Notes under the pieces: generated by a model
Databases searched by the model: none
What the model saw: the letters and a program-made list of their open reading frames with translations, nothing else
What the model was told of the DNA's origin: nothing
Part shown: one piece after another, positions 20,578 through 31,019 of the stretch
Layout of the letters: every line of letters starts with the position of its first letter
Numbering within the stretch: position 1 is the first letter of the stretch
DNA from: an uncultured Akkermansia sp.
GTDB lineage: Bacteria > Verrucomicrobiota > Verrucomicrobiia > Verrucomicrobiales > Akkermansiaceae
DNA: 64,000 nt
Reading direction: 5' to 3'
Assembly: GCA_947601655.1 (NCBI GenBank)
Contig: CANQGG010000002.1
Span: 1-64,000, forward strand
Program-made: the position numbers and the translations under genes

Positions 20578-21957
20578 TTATAATGCTTCCAGGTACTTGA
20601 TAAACTTCTCTGTTATGTTCTCTCGTACAGGGAAAAATTTCTCTAATTTCTTTTTGTAAGCATCTTCCAGAATAAAATCATTCTCGACGTATTTGCGAAT
20701 GCACGCAATCGCCTCCTCCTTTTTGTAGAATACATTGAAGAGCTCCTTATCCAGCTCCTTCGAATGAGCCATATCTTTCCTATCATAACCCATCAGAGTT
20801 TTATCATCAAAATCGGGACGAAAGAATACGGTAGGGATACCAAGGAAAGAAAAGTCAAAAAATACAGATGAATAATCGGTTACAAGAAGGTCTGACGTTG
20901 CAATATAGGATGCAATATCGGTAGGATCAACAATCTCAACTCCATTACCACACAAATCTTGGTGGTCTGGGACAGTAACTGTTTGGTCTAATGAAGAATG
21001 ATGGAAACTATATAAGACTTTGAGTTGAAAATCTTTCATTAGATCGCAAAAATCTTTATCGTGCATGAAGCTCTTAATTCCAGTATAATACTTTGTCTTT
21101 GTAAGGGGCGTCTTAAATTTGGTCTTATTCCATGGTCCCAATGATGTACGCCATGTAAACATGATAAAAATGGTTTTTTCCTCATGTGGAATTCTCTTTA
21201 ATTGATCACACCTGCAACATCCGGTTATAGGGAGATTCTTCTTCTCCCATTGCCCATACTTCATGAATAGGTCAGCCTCTGCTTTATTCCAACACGCATA
21301 TCTATTATAAGTGGTGCGGCTGAAATATGGACCTATAAGAGGGAACACCTTGAAAAAAGTACATGCGTGTCCCACTTGATGAAAAGTGATGTATTTATTC
21401 TCAAAAAGGGCGCGATTAACTGAGCGGTTATATAACGCAAAGGAAATCAACAGAACTTTGGTTCGAAATAAGTGAGGGAAAACTTTGAACCAAAACTCGA
21501 AATTCCTGCCGCTGTTATGTCGAACACTGTATTTTATTGTTATGATGTTTTTTAAGTTGGTCGATTCCTTAATCTTGTTATAAGCTAAATTCTCTTTCCA
21601 AATAACGTAATATGAACGAATGCCTCTCTTTTGCATTTCTTCAAATATACAGTACGCATCTACACAACCTGCATGTTTTTCATACAAATTATCTAACAAA
21701 ATATACGTATCCTTCTTGAAGAATGGCTGGAGAATTTTTAAGATGATTTTAGATATTTGGAAGAAGGATATTTGAAAGAAAAATTTTTGGAAAAATGTTT
21801 TCCTCCAGTACAAAATTCCCAACAACATTGCAATAATAGCCAGGACAATCCATGGAATAAGAGGAATAAAATATCCGAGCAGGAGAGCCTCAAGGGGTCC
21901 GTCCGATAAGTTCAGGTCAATACCTGCGGTCAGTACTTTGAATTGGTTCATCATCAT
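20578..21957 (-). CDS. CDP-glycerol glycerophosphotransferase family protein (TagB/TagF-like)
   Basis: N-terminal [38 protein letters not shown]...; GCCRCD. Confidence 0.85.
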   Translation of the reverse strand: MMMNQFKVLTAGIDLNLSDGPLEALLLGYFIPLIPWIVLAIIAMLLGILYWRKTFFQKFFFQISFFQISKIILKILQPFFKKDTYILLDNLYEKHAGCVDAYCIFEEMQKRGIRSYYVIWKENLAYNKIKESTNLKNIITIKYSVRHNSGRNFEFWFKVFPHLFRTKVLLISFALYNRSVNRALFENKYITFHQVGHACTFFKVFPLIGPYFSRTTYNRYACWNKAEADLFMKYGQWEKKNLPITGCCRCDQLKRIPHEEKTIFIMFTWRTSLGPWNKTKFKTPLTKTKYYTGIKSFMHDKDFCDLMKDFQLKVLYSFHHSSLDQTVTVPDHQDLCGNGVEIVDPTDIASYIATSDLLVTDYSSVFFDFSFLGIPTVFFRPDFDDKTLMGYDRKDMAHSKELDKELFNVFYKKEEAIACIRKYVENDFILEDAYKKKLEKFFPVRENITEKFIKYLEAL

Positions 21958-21958
21958 A

Positions 21959-24049
21959 TTATTTGTTTTTTAAAAAGGATGTAATCAAACTGATCTTGGA
22001 CGTAAGTTCATCTTTACGTCTGGAATAACGCTGTTTTCGTTTGCCCCACGAAAAGAAAAGTCGCAAACGTGTCATCATCAATCTTCTTCGATATTTATGA
22101 AGTAGAAAAGCCTCGCGAATGATAGACAGACTGGAAAACATGTGTTTCTTTGTTTCAGCAATAATGTGGTTGACTAGTTCACGGTTGTCAATTTTCCCCC
22201 TTTGTTGCTCTATAATCTGTAAGTAGTCTCGGCTCATCGCCTTGATATTAATAGGAGCGTTAATAGCCTTCATTAGAGTTTTTTCAATGCACGCCACGGT
22301 ATTGATATTTAAAATCTTTTCATATACAGGCGTTTGTCTGGCATATTTCCACCAAATATCAGCTAGTTCCACCCCCGGATTATTCCATGGTTTCGAAACA
22401 GTGCCGCGATAAGAAAGAATTTTGGCGTCTTGCCTGGTATTTTTCCAATCCCAGTACTCATTTGCGGGAAGATAATTGCTATCAATCCATTGAGGGCAAA
22501 CATTCCATGTTGCCTCAAGAATCTTCACGTGACCATAACAAAGCTTATTGAGTGCATCTGATAGAGGTTTTTTAAACTCTTCCTCTTCTATTAGTTGGAG
22601 TCCTCTTGCCTCTTGTCGGGCTTCACGCATTGCGCGTACATTCCAAAGGACAACATCATCGTTAATATATTCATTGTAAGGATTATTGATGCCTATGTGT
22701 TCTGTATAGTATTCAATCTGCTCACGACCGCTATTGAGACGGGCTGCGAGAAGATTATCGCGGCAAGCTCCGATCCAGTGGCTACCTAAATCGGTGTTAA
22801 ATAGATTGGACACATCAGCTTGAGCAATCGTATCATGCCCAAGGTAAAGCACTTTGTCGTAATTTTTAAAAACCTCCGGACAACAAAGTGGTAAAATGCT
22901 CATTATGGAATACCCTTGAGGGAGAAGGAAGTTTCGTCTCTCAACAAGCCGATTGACTCGATAGAATCGAATAGAGACATTGGGATACCCTTTGTTAATT
23001 TTTTGAATCTCTTCCTGCCGAGCTTTGCTCAATTTATCATACAAAACCACGAAATCATAATTCAACTCAGCCGTTGCATGTGTGAGAACGGATTGAATCA
23101 TTACCTCAACCATGTAGGAATTTGTGTTATCTGCTGAACAGCATATAGCTACATTATTGATGTCTGATAGAGGAAAAAGAGTATGCGGTATTTCCGTATC
23201 TTCAATATGCATCATTGTCAGCTGCTTGATCTTAAGCCCCTCCTTAATCATCTGAGTTATAAAGACACCTGTGATAAGTTCTGCTAAGTAAGCAGGATAA
23301 CGCTGATCGGCGGGGCAGAAATTTGATCTTTTAATTTTTCCGTTAACAAAGTTCAGAATGTCAAAAATAAATTGAGCATATCTGAAAAAAATTTCTTTTC
23401 TGGCAATAAACATGTTCCATTGGAAACACTTACTTCCGGAAAAATATTTTACGGCTGTTTCATAAAAATCCGGATATTTTATCTGAATGTAATCCAATGC
23501 TTCTTTTTCGCCGATATTTCTGGGATGTTGCTCCTTAACTTTACATTTTTCTGGAGGGTTTTTGGACCATATGTAACGACCTTCCGAAACTTTAAATTTG
23601 AACACTGGCAAACATTTCGGAACATACATGTCGTATTCGCCTAAATGTAGTTCGTCAATTTTTAATAACTTTGAATATTCTTCTTTTGTAAGGAAAGGTT
23701 TAAAAATACGAGGATCTCCCTGTTCCTGTTCAGGAAAAGCCATAATACGCCTGTAGTGCATAAATCCCACATAATCAGGATTGCCGAGTTGATCATAATT
23801 CTTCCATGCCCAAAAATGTCCGGTAAGTTCGCAAAAAATATTATTATATTCCGAAATATTTTCCCCTGTGTTGTCCCCAATGCAGTTTTCTAGTAGCCAG
23901 TTATAAGATGAATGATCCGTAAAGCCATCTTTGTGCGGGGCATTTTTCATACCGCGTCCAAGATGGATAGGAATTAAGTTTTCGTTTCGGAAGATAACAG
24001 CTGGTTTGTGATAACCGATCAATATTTTAATTGTGGGCGTTGTTTTCAT
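21959..24049 (-). CDS. DUF4422 + GT8-like fusion glycosyltransferase
   Basis: DNTGENISEYNNIFCELTGHFWAWKNYDQLGNPDYVGFMHYRRI, then a GT8-like half (AICCSADNTNSYMVEVMIQSVLTH..., KVLYLGHDTI). Confidence 0.85.
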   Translation of the reverse strand: MKTTPTIKILIGYHKPAVIFRNENLIPIHLGRGMKNAPHKDGFTDHSSYNWLLENCIGDNTGENISEYNNIFCELTGHFWAWKNYDQLGNPDYVGFMHYRRIMAFPEQEQGDPRIFKPFLTKEEYSKLLKIDELHLGEYDMYVPKCLPVFKFKVSEGRYIWSKNPPEKCKVKEQHPRNIGEKEALDYIQIKYPDFYETAVKYFSGSKCFQWNMFIARKEIFFRYAQFIFDILNFVNGKIKRSNFCPADQRYPAYLAELITGVFITQMIKEGLKIKQLTMMHIEDTEIPHTLFPLSDINNVAICCSADNTNSYMVEVMIQSVLTHATAELNYDFVVLYDKLSKARQEEIQKINKGYPNVSIRFYRVNRLVERRNFLLPQGYSIMSILPLCCPEVFKNYDKVLYLGHDTIAQADVSNLFNTDLGSHWIGACRDNLLAARLNSGREQIEYYTEHIGINNPYNEYINDDVVLWNVRAMREARQEARGLQLIEEEEFKKPLSDALNKLCYGHVKILEATWNVCPQWIDSNYLPANEYWDWKNTRQDAKILSYRGTVSKPWNNPGVELADIWWKYARQTPVYEKILNINTVACIEKTLMKAINAPINIKAMSRDYLQIIEQQRGKIDNRELVNHIIAETKKHMFSSLSIIREAFLLHKYRRRLMMTRLRLFFSWGKRKQRYSRRKDELTSKISLITSFLKNK

Positions 24050-24057
24050 AATGAAAT

Positions 24058-25197
24058 TTATATCGAACAGATTCCTAAAAACCCCCTCAGCGCTTCCTCC
24101 ACCGTCTGAGCCATATTAAGGTAGCAGTAGGAGGCGAGGCGGCCGAGGAAGTGAGTATTGGGGAGGGAGGAGGCGAGTTGTTGATAACGGTTATAGAGGG
24201 CGGCGTTTTCCGGAGAGGGGATGGGGTAGTAGGGTTCGTTCTTGCCCGGAGAGTAGGCACAGGGGTATTCGCGCGAAATGGTGGTGTGCGGCGTTTCCTC
24301 GTCCAGGTAGTACTTGTACTCCACACTGCGCGTGTAATCGTAGTTGCAGGGGAAGTTGATCTGCGGACCGGATTGCGTAAACTCCCGCGGCAGGTTGCGG
24401 AATTGAAGATCCAAGCTGCGGTACGGGAGCGCCCCGAACTCGTAGTCAAAAAACTCATCGATCGGTCCCGTGAAGAAAAGCCGGTCGTAGGAAATTTTCC
24501 CTTTCACATCCGACCAATTCGTGTTGAGACGCACTTCTATGAGCGGGTGATCCAGCATCCGCCGCGCCATGGCGGTGTAGCCCTCGGCGGGAATCGCCTG
24601 GTAGGTGTCTCGGAAATAGCGATTGTCCCGCCCGACACGTACCGGTACGCGCCCGCTCACGGAGGCGTCTAATTGCTCCGCCGTCAGTCCCCACTGCTTC
24701 ATCGTGTACCCGGCAAACACCTTCTCGTAGATGAAATCCGCCAGCAGGTGCAAGTCCTCATCCTTGGTCTCGCGCAACTTGAGGATGGGCACATCCGTGT
24801 TGAATCCGAAGGAAGCGATCAGCTTCTCCTCGATGCGGGTCGCCATCGTGCGCGGGAAGAGCGTATGCAGCGAATCCAGGTTGAAGGGCACCGGCACCTC
24901 CGTGCCGTCCACCACCGCCTTCACTCGGTACATGAAAGGATGCCACTCGGTGAAACGGCTCAGGTAATCCCACACCTCCTTGCTGTTGGTGTGGAACACG
25001 TGAGGTCCGTACTTATGAACTGTCACCCCAGTTTCGGGATCCTTTTCATCGTAGATATTGCCGCCGATGTGGGCGCGTTTGTCGATGATGAGCACGGGCT
25101 CCTCGAGCTGGGAGGCGATGCGCTCCGCCACGACCATGCCGGACAGACCGCAGCCTACCACCAGGTTCTTTACGTGTTCCGATTGGGATGTGCTCAT
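24058..25197 (-). CDS. glf: UDP-galactopyranose mutase
   Basis: VVGCGLSGMVVAERIA, GGNIYDE, KYGPHVFHTN, GYTMKQWG, GRLASYCYLNM. Confidence 0.93.
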   Translation of the reverse strand: MSTSQSEHVKNLVVGCGLSGMVVAERIASQLEEPVLIIDKRAHIGGNIYDEKDPETGVTVHKYGPHVFHTNSKEVWDYLSRFTEWHPFMYRVKAVVDGTEVPVPFNLDSLHTLFPRTMATRIEEKLIASFGFNTDVPILKLRETKDEDLHLLADFIYEKVFAGYTMKQWGLTAEQLDASVSGRVPVRVGRDNRYFRDTYQAIPAEGYTAMARRMLDHPLIEVRLNTNWSDVKGKISYDRLFFTGPIDEFFDYEFGALPYRSLDLQFRNLPREFTQSGPQINFPCNYDYTRSVEYKYYLDEETPHTTISREYPCAYSPGKNEPYYPIPSPENAALYNRYQQLASSLPNTHFLGRLASYCYLNMAQTVEEALRGFLGICSI

Positions 25198-25206
25198 CGT
25201 CAGATG

Positions 25207-25440
25207 TTAAAAGCGCCGGTGCTGCTCCCACTGCTAGGCAGTGGAGAGGATGGAACGGATATCGGTATGGTGCGGCTGCCAGCCGAGGATGGAGCGCGCA
25301 GCGGCATTGTTGGCAAAGAGCCGTGCAGGATCTCCGGGGCGGTGCTCCGCAATTTCATGAGGCAGGACTTGCCGCACCGTGTGCGAGCCGATGTAGCCCG
25401 CCCCTCCCATCACGAGGATTTGTTTTGTTTCGGTATTCAT
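25207..25440 (-). pseudogene. galE: Remnant of UDP-glucose 4-epimerase: internal in-frame deletion plus TAG near the C-terminus
   Basis: GalE N-terminus [24 protein letters not shown] joined to C-terminus HEIAEHRPGDPARLFANNAAARSILGWQPHHTDIRSILSTA*QWEQHRRF*. Confidence 0.85.
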
Positions 25441-26696
25441 GACTTTGCGAGGAAACGGCAGTCGATAACACGAGAGGGTTCAAGCATGAGCTTTTTGATG
25501 GCGCTCATGTCGGCTTCCGCGAACTCCGGCCACTCCGTGAGGATTGCCAGCACGTGCGCCCCCTGTGCGGCGCTCTCCTTGTCCGGCGCGTAGGTGATGG
25601 AGTCGCCCAACAGCTTGCGAGCGTTATCCATCGCCTTGGGGTCGTAGGCGGTCACCGTGACGCCTGCGCGTTTGATGAGGTGCTGCACAATGCCGATGGC
25701 GGGACTCTCCCGGCAGTCATCCGTGCCGTTCTTGAAGGCTAATCCCCAGACGGCGATGCGCGGGTGAGGGATGTCTTTGACGGCATCCAGGATCTTGTGC
25801 GCCATCAACTCGCGGCGTTTGGCATTGCCCGAGATGGTGGAACGAATAAGGGAAAGCTCCACCCCATGCTTATGAGCCATGTGCAACAGGGCTTTCGTGT
25901 CTTTCGGGAAGCAGGAGCCGCCGTAACCTGGTCCGGGGCGCAGGAATGCCAATCCGATGCGGGTGTCTTCACCCATGCCGCGCGCCACCTCATGAATATC
26001 CGCTTGCACCGCTTCGCAGAAGTCGGACATCTCGTTGATGTAGTGGATTTTCATGGCGAGGAAGGCGTTGGAAGCGTACTTGATCGCCTCCGAGGAGCGA
26101 CGGGAGACAAAGAGCATCTTCGGTGAAGGCTCCATGGGCGCGTACAGCTCGCGGATGAGGGAGCGAGCCTCTTTGCTCTGCGTGCCCACCACGATGCGGT
26201 TCGGGTGGAAGAAATCGTGCACGGCATAGCCCTCTCTCAGAAACTCAGGCAACGAGATCACTTCCGCCTGCGCGGCAGGGTTGGTCTCGCGAATAAGCGC
26301 CCCCACCCGGTCCCCCGTCCCCACCGGCACGGTGGATTTGACTGCCACGACCACAGGATCTTTAAGGCATTGAGCCAGCTGCTTCACTGCCGCGAACAGG
26401 TAGGTCAGGTTAGCTTCGCCTGTGTCGGGATTTTCCGGAGTCCCTACGGCGACCATGACGATCTGCGCCCCCTTTACTCCCTGAGCCACGTCCTCGGTGA
26501 ACGTGAGGCGACCGGACTCCAGCCCGGATTTCAGAAGCTCCTCAAGTCCCTCTTCAAAAAGCGTCACCTGACCGGCGCGAAGTTTCTCCACCTTTTCGCG
26601 GTCGCAATCGATGCAGGTGACATCGTGTCCGAGCTTCGCGAGCCCCGCTCCCGTGGGAAGCCCCACATACCCTGTTCCTATAATAGCAATCCTCAT
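25437..26696 (-). CDS. UDP-glucose 6-dehydrogenase
   Basis: [56 protein letters not shown]. Confidence 0.93.
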   Translation of the reverse strand: MRIAIIGTGYVGLPTGAGLAKLGHDVTCIDCDREKVEKLRAGQVTLFEEGLEELLKSGLESGRLTFTEDVAQGVKGAQIVMVAVGTPENPDTGEANLTYLFAAVKQLAQCLKDPVVVAVKSTVPVGTGDRVGALIRETNPAAQAEVISLPEFLREGYAVHDFFHPNRIVVGTQSKEARSLIRELYAPMEPSPKMLFVSRRSSEAIKYASNAFLAMKIHYINEMSDFCEAVQADIHEVARGMGEDTRIGLAFLRPGPGYGGSCFPKDTKALLHMAHKHGVELSLIRSTISGNAKRRELMAHKILDAVKDIPHPRIAVWGLAFKNGTDDCRESPAIGIVQHLIKRAGVTVTAYDPKAMDNARKLLGDSITYAPDKESAAQGAHVLAILTEWPEFAEADMSAIKKLMLEPSRVIDCRFLAKS

Positions 26697-27646
26697 GCTT
26701 TGTTGATTTGTGTTTTGAAGTATTGAATTGTGGCGTCCAGCCCCCGTGCTAACGGCACTTGTGGACTCCAGTGCAGTGCGCTTTTCGCCAGACTGATATC
26801 CGGTCTCCTCTGCGTGGGGTCATCCGACGGCAGCTCGCAATGCACGAGCTTCGAGCTGCCTCCTACCTTTGCCAGTACGATGTCCGCCAGTTCGCGTATG
26901 GTGAACTCCCCGGGGTTGCCCAGATTCACCGGACCCGTAAAGGAGGCATCCTCTACCGCCATCATACGTACCATACCCTCGATGAGGTCGTCCACATAGC
27001 AAAAGGAGCGCGTCTGGCTTCCATCGCCGTAGATGGTGATGTCCTCTCCCCGCAACGCCTGACAGATGAAATTGGAGACCACACGACCGTCCTTCGGGTC
27101 CATCTTCGGACCGTAGGTGTTGAAAATACGGATAACGCGAATGGAAACGCCCTCGTGGCGGTGGTAGTCGAAGAAGAGGCTCTCGGTGCAACGCTTGCCC
27201 TCATCGTAGCAGGAACGGATGCCGATGGGGTTCACGTTTCCGCGGTAGGTTTCCCTCTGGGGGTGCTCCAACGGTTCGCCGTACACCTCTGAGGTACTGG
27301 CTTGCAGGATGCGCGCCCCGTGCGCCTTCGCTAACTCCAGCATGTTGAGAGCGCCCAACACGCAGGTACGCGTGGTGTCGATAGAATGCCTCCCCTGATA
27401 CGCCGGCGGTGAGGCGGGGCAGGCGAGATTGTAGATCTCATCTACGTGCTCACCCGGGTCGAAAGGATTGCATACGTCGTGTTCCACGAAGCGGAAGTTC
27501 GCACTTCCCTGCAATTCCGCGATATTCTCCATGCGCCCGGTGTAGTTGTTGTCCAGACAGATCATGCGCCGTCCCTCGCGCAGCAGGCGCGCGCAGAGAT
27601 TGGAGCCGAGGAAGCCCGTCCCACCTGTGATAAGCGTTGTCATCAT
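26693..27646 (-). CDS. UDP-glucuronate decarboxylase (UDP-xylose synthase)
   Basis: [50 protein letters not shown]; Met at 27643/27646 preferred over the longer ORF. Confidence 0.92.
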   Translation of the reverse strand: MMTTLITGGTGFLGSNLCARLLREGRRMICLDNNYTGRMENIAELQGSANFRFVEHDVCNPFDPGEHVDEIYNLACPASPPAYQGRHSIDTTRTCVLGALNMLELAKAHGARILQASTSEVYGEPLEHPQRETYRGNVNPIGIRSCYDEGKRCTESLFFDYHRHEGVSIRVIRIFNTYGPKMDPKDGRVVSNFICQALRGEDITIYGDGSQTRSFCYVDDLIEGMVRMMAVEDASFTGPVNLGNPGEFTIRELADIVLAKVGGSSKLVHCELPSDDPTQRRPDISLAKSALHWSPQVPLARGLDATIQYFKTQINKA

Positions 27647-27722
27647 AAAATCATTTTCCTCCCCTCCTTCTTCATAAGACTGAACGTTCCTCACTGACCC
27701 AGGGGAAGAGGTACGGAGAAAG

Positions 27723-28535
27723 CTACCTCTCCAGGGCACCAGTGAGTTTCCTGACGTGGTAGATCCCCCGCTCCCACGAGTCGGAAACCAGGGACTTCTC
27801 GGGGACGATGCTCTCTGCGGTCCCATTGTCCGGGATGATGTACCATCCTCTCTTTGCGGGGTCCGGAAAGGCTATGTACAGGTTCTTCTGTTTCCGCACG
27901 GCTTCCCTTTCAACGGCAGGGCGTCCCTTGATTTGCAGCAACATGACCCTTCCCCGATAATCCAACCGCGATGAATCGAGACAGGCTATCACGTCGGCGC
28001 ACCACGCATCATTTGTCACGCGTTGGCATTCGAATCCATAATCCGCCAGCAGGGACATCAGCTTCTGAACGTTGTAGGCTTCCTTCCCTTTATCGCTCAG
28101 ATCATTGTAGTAAACCGGCTCCGGACCGCCGACCCACGCCGGGACCGTTTCTCCCTCGGCGGAGCTTTCCCCTGCCATCGGCGGATCGCCCTGCGGCTCC
28201 TTCATGAGGGAGAAGACGATATCCGTGTCGCTCTGCGTCACGGCCGAGAAGATTTCCCCCTTTCTGTGATCCGTGTAGAGCGAGTATTTCTCCGATGTTG
28301 AGCCCTTATCGAGAACGTTGACAGCATGCTCGTGAAAGGCTTTCTCAAGCTCCGCCGCCGGAGCCGAGAAGATGCGCTTGTCTCCGTTGATGGCACACAC
28401 AAACCAGAACCTCGCGTGGTTCCTGGCAGCCTCGTTCAGCTTTTTCGTCCGTATGTTCATCCAGCAGCGCTCTTCGTTCGCCAGGCATGGCTTGGCGGCA
28501 TAGACGGCATATCGGTATGGCAATTTAACCTTCAC
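27723..28535 (-). CDS. Uncharacterised protein with possible PD-(D/E)XK-like C-terminal region
   Basis: 270-aa [30 protein letters not shown]...[18 protein letters not shown] resembles D-x(n)-QxK nuclease-fold cores. Confidence 0.5.
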   Translation of the reverse strand: MKVKLPYRYAVYAAKPCLANEERCWMNIRTKKLNEAARNHARFWFVCAINGDKRIFSAPAAELEKAFHEHAVNVLDKGSTSEKYSLYTDHRKGEIFSAVTQSDTDIVFSLMKEPQGDPPMAGESSAEGETVPAWVGGPEPVYYNDLSDKGKEAYNVQKLMSLLADYGFECQRVTNDAWCADVIACLDSSRLDYRGRVMLLQIKGRPAVEREAVRKQKNLYIAFPDPAKRGWYIIPDNGTAESIVPEKSLVSDSWERGIYHVRKLTGALER

Positions 28536-28599
28536 GGCAATCTTTGAATTGTGGATGAGAGAGCAGCTTTTTCTCTGATTTTCTTTTCATCGACTGTAC

Positions 28600-29637
28600 T
28601 TATCGCAGGATTCCTCTTGTCATTAAGCACCACAATCGCCACATCGGCCCGAATCGCATTACTTCGGCGAGAGGCAATTGCATCAGGCGCAACTGACCGC
28701 GCCACGTCCTCGTGCGGTAAAAGACTCTGCGAAGCGCCCATTGAATCGACCTTTCCGTGCAGGCCTTCTCGTACCCCGCAGCTTCCAGTCGTGCAATGGC
28801 ATGCTTTACCGCGGTCAGCAAACGCTCTCCTTCCTCGAGTACCTCCTTGCCGTGCAGAAACGAAACGAGCGCTCGGGCTTCTTCTTCATCCACTTTGAAT
28901 TGTTGGGTCAGTGACTTTGTCTGTATCCGGCAGGCTATTTCCTCCTGTTCTTCTCTCCTCGGGAGGAACTTCTTTTTGCGGTACCTCACCAGAACCTCAT
29001 CCATCTTTCCAAACTCCGTCCTGCCCAGGAGGTCCAGCCACATCTTGTAGTCTTCCGCAGGAAAACAATTTGTAAAGCTTATGCCCTCCCGACGAAGAAC
29101 CTCCCGGCGCACCATCACCGAGGAAGTGCAGTATACGTTGCCCACGAGCAGCAGATCGCATTCAATCTGTTCGGAGCAATTTCCCTCCCGAAGACGCTCT
29201 GTTCGCCGGGGATGCTCCGCATCTCCTACCCGCGTGCCAACCAGACCGATGCCCGGGTGACTTTCCATGTACTCTACCTGCTTCTCCAATCTTTCCGGCA
29301 GGGAAATGTCATCCGAATCCATGAAGGCAATATATTGCCCGCGCGCTATCTTCAATCCCTCATTGCGCGCTATGGCCGCCTTCATGTTCTTTTCCAACCG
29401 CAGGTGCACGATCCGCGCATCTTTGTACTCGCTGAGCTGACGCTGAGTGGCCTCATCCGAACCGTCGTCAATGATGATGAGTTCAAAATCACTAAGCGTT
29501 TGCTCCAGGATGCTTCCTATGGCCGTATCGAGCCATTCCTGCCGCGTGTTGTGCACAGGCATGATCACAGATACCTTTGGCACTTCTCGCGCTCTGCTCT
29601 GGGCATCCGCGAGATCTGGCGATTTTTGCTGAAGCAT
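28600..29637 (-). CDS. GT2 family glycosyltransferase
   Basis: VSVIMPVHNTRQEWLDTAIGSILEQTLSDFELIIIDDGSDEAT, IAFMDSDDISLPERLEKQ. Confidence 0.93.
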   Translation of the reverse strand: MLQQKSPDLADAQSRAREVPKVSVIMPVHNTRQEWLDTAIGSILEQTLSDFELIIIDDGSDEATQRQLSEYKDARIVHLRLEKNMKAAIARNEGLKIARGQYIAFMDSDDISLPERLEKQVEYMESHPGIGLVGTRVGDAEHPRRTERLREGNCSEQIECDLLLVGNVYCTSSVMVRREVLRREGISFTNCFPAEDYKMWLDLLGRTEFGKMDEVLVRYRKKKFLPRREEQEEIACRIQTKSLTQQFKVDEEEARALVSFLHGKEVLEEGERLLTAVKHAIARLEAAGYEKACTERSIQWALRRVFYRTRTWRGQLRLMQLPLAEVMRFGPMWRLWCLMTRGILR

Positions 29638-29661
29638 ATACCGGAAACACCAACGCCGGTA

Positions 29662-29860
29662 GTGTATCTCTTTCCTAATGCGATGCGCTGTATGGATTTT
29701 AATTACTACTTATCAATCAATAAATTATATGAATAGCTCCTTCACGATTCCAACAACCGCGCCTTTTCCTTTTGTCTTTTTCAAAATTCCCAAATTCCGC
29801 GTAGCTATGTGACTTTTTTTGTTTTTGGACTGTACATCGCATTAGGAAAGAGATATACAC
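29662..29860. repeat. ~200-bp element bounded by 24/26-nt inverted repeats
   Basis: 29662-29685 gtgtatctctttcctaatgcgatg; 29835-29860 catcgcattaggaaagagatatacac (reverse complement, 2-nt indel). Confidence 0.85.
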
Positions 29861-30072
29861 CGTGAAAAACGATGCAATTATTTTAGTATAACATAGTTGA
29901 GAAAATATCACCTGAAGAGAGGTCATGAAGCACGGGTGAGAGGAGGGGTGCAGGATGTTCAGGAAGGGGAGCGCTCATCCAAAAAATGGAAGGCAGCAAG
30001 AATTAACTTGAAAAAGAATGATAGATGGAGTAGAAAGGAATTTGGAAGGGCGGAACAACCCTTCATGTTCTT

Positions 30073-30996
30073 ATGCAAACCTCACTGAAACTTCACGGTC
30101 TCGTAGCAGCTACGCATACACCGATGCGTGCCGATGGAACTTGCAACCCGGACATCGTTGATGCGCAGGCAGCCTTTCTCGCTTCGCAGGGTATAAAGCT
30201 TACCTTCATCACCGGATCCACAGGCGAATCTGCGCACATGCAGCTTACGGAGCGCAAAGAGAACATGGCGGCATGGGGGGAAGCCGCGAAGAAGCATGGA
30301 TTGCAGTTCATTGTGCACACCGGCGGCAACAGCGTGTACGACGGGCGCGAGCTGGCAGATTATGCTGTGAAGTGCGGTGCGGCGGGGACCGCGAGCAACT
30401 CTCCCTGTTATTTCAAGCCCGGGAGCATTGATTCACTGGTGGACTGTCTTGCTTTCGAGGCGTCCGGCGCTCCGGAGCTTCCGTATTACTTTTACGACAT
30501 TCCCGCGCTCACGCACGTGGCGTTCAATCCGTGCAAGGTTATTGCTGCCTGTGCGGCAAAGATTCCCAATTTCTGCGGTGTGAAGTTTACCAACCCGGAT
30601 CTTGCTCTCTATATGGAGGCGCTTAACTACGACGGGGGTGAATACGATATTCCCTGGGGGGTGGATGAGTGGTTTCTCGCCGCGCTGGCAACGGGAGCGA
30701 AGGGCGGGGTGGGTTCTTCTTTCAACTATGCTCCGAAGCTCTACCAGGATCTCATTGCCGCTTTCAATGAAGGAGACATCGAAAGAGCGCGCCACTTGCA
30801 GAAATTGTCCGTGCAGATGATTAACATTATCGCCGCGAAGGGCTATATGGGCTGCTGCAAGGTTATCATGGGCTGGTGGGGCGTGGATTTGGGGCCGGCG
30901 CGCTTGCCGATGGGAACCCCGGATGCCGCTACGGTGGCGCAACTCAAGGATGAGCTGAAGGCCATCGGCTTCTTCGACTGGGCAATCAACAAGTAA
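30073..30996 (+). CDS. N-acetylneuraminate lyase / DapA family
   Basis: FITGSTGESAHMQLTERKE, YYFYDIPALTHV, GVKFTNPD. Confidence 0.85.
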   Translation: MQTSLKLHGLVAATHTPMRADGTCNPDIVDAQAAFLASQGIKLTFITGSTGESAHMQLTERKENMAAWGEAAKKHGLQFIVHTGGNSVYDGRELADYAVKCGAAGTASNSPCYFKPGSIDSLVDCLAFEASGAPELPYYFYDIPALTHVAFNPCKVIAACAAKIPNFCGVKFTNPDLALYMEALNYDGGEYDIPWGVDEWFLAALATGAKGGVGSSFNYAPKLYQDLIAAFNEGDIERARHLQKLSVQMINIIAAKGYMGCCKVIMGWWGVDLGPARLPMGTPDAATVAQLKDELKAIGFFDWAINK

Positions 30997-31019
30997 CACT
31001 CGCGGCGCGAGTCACGGTT

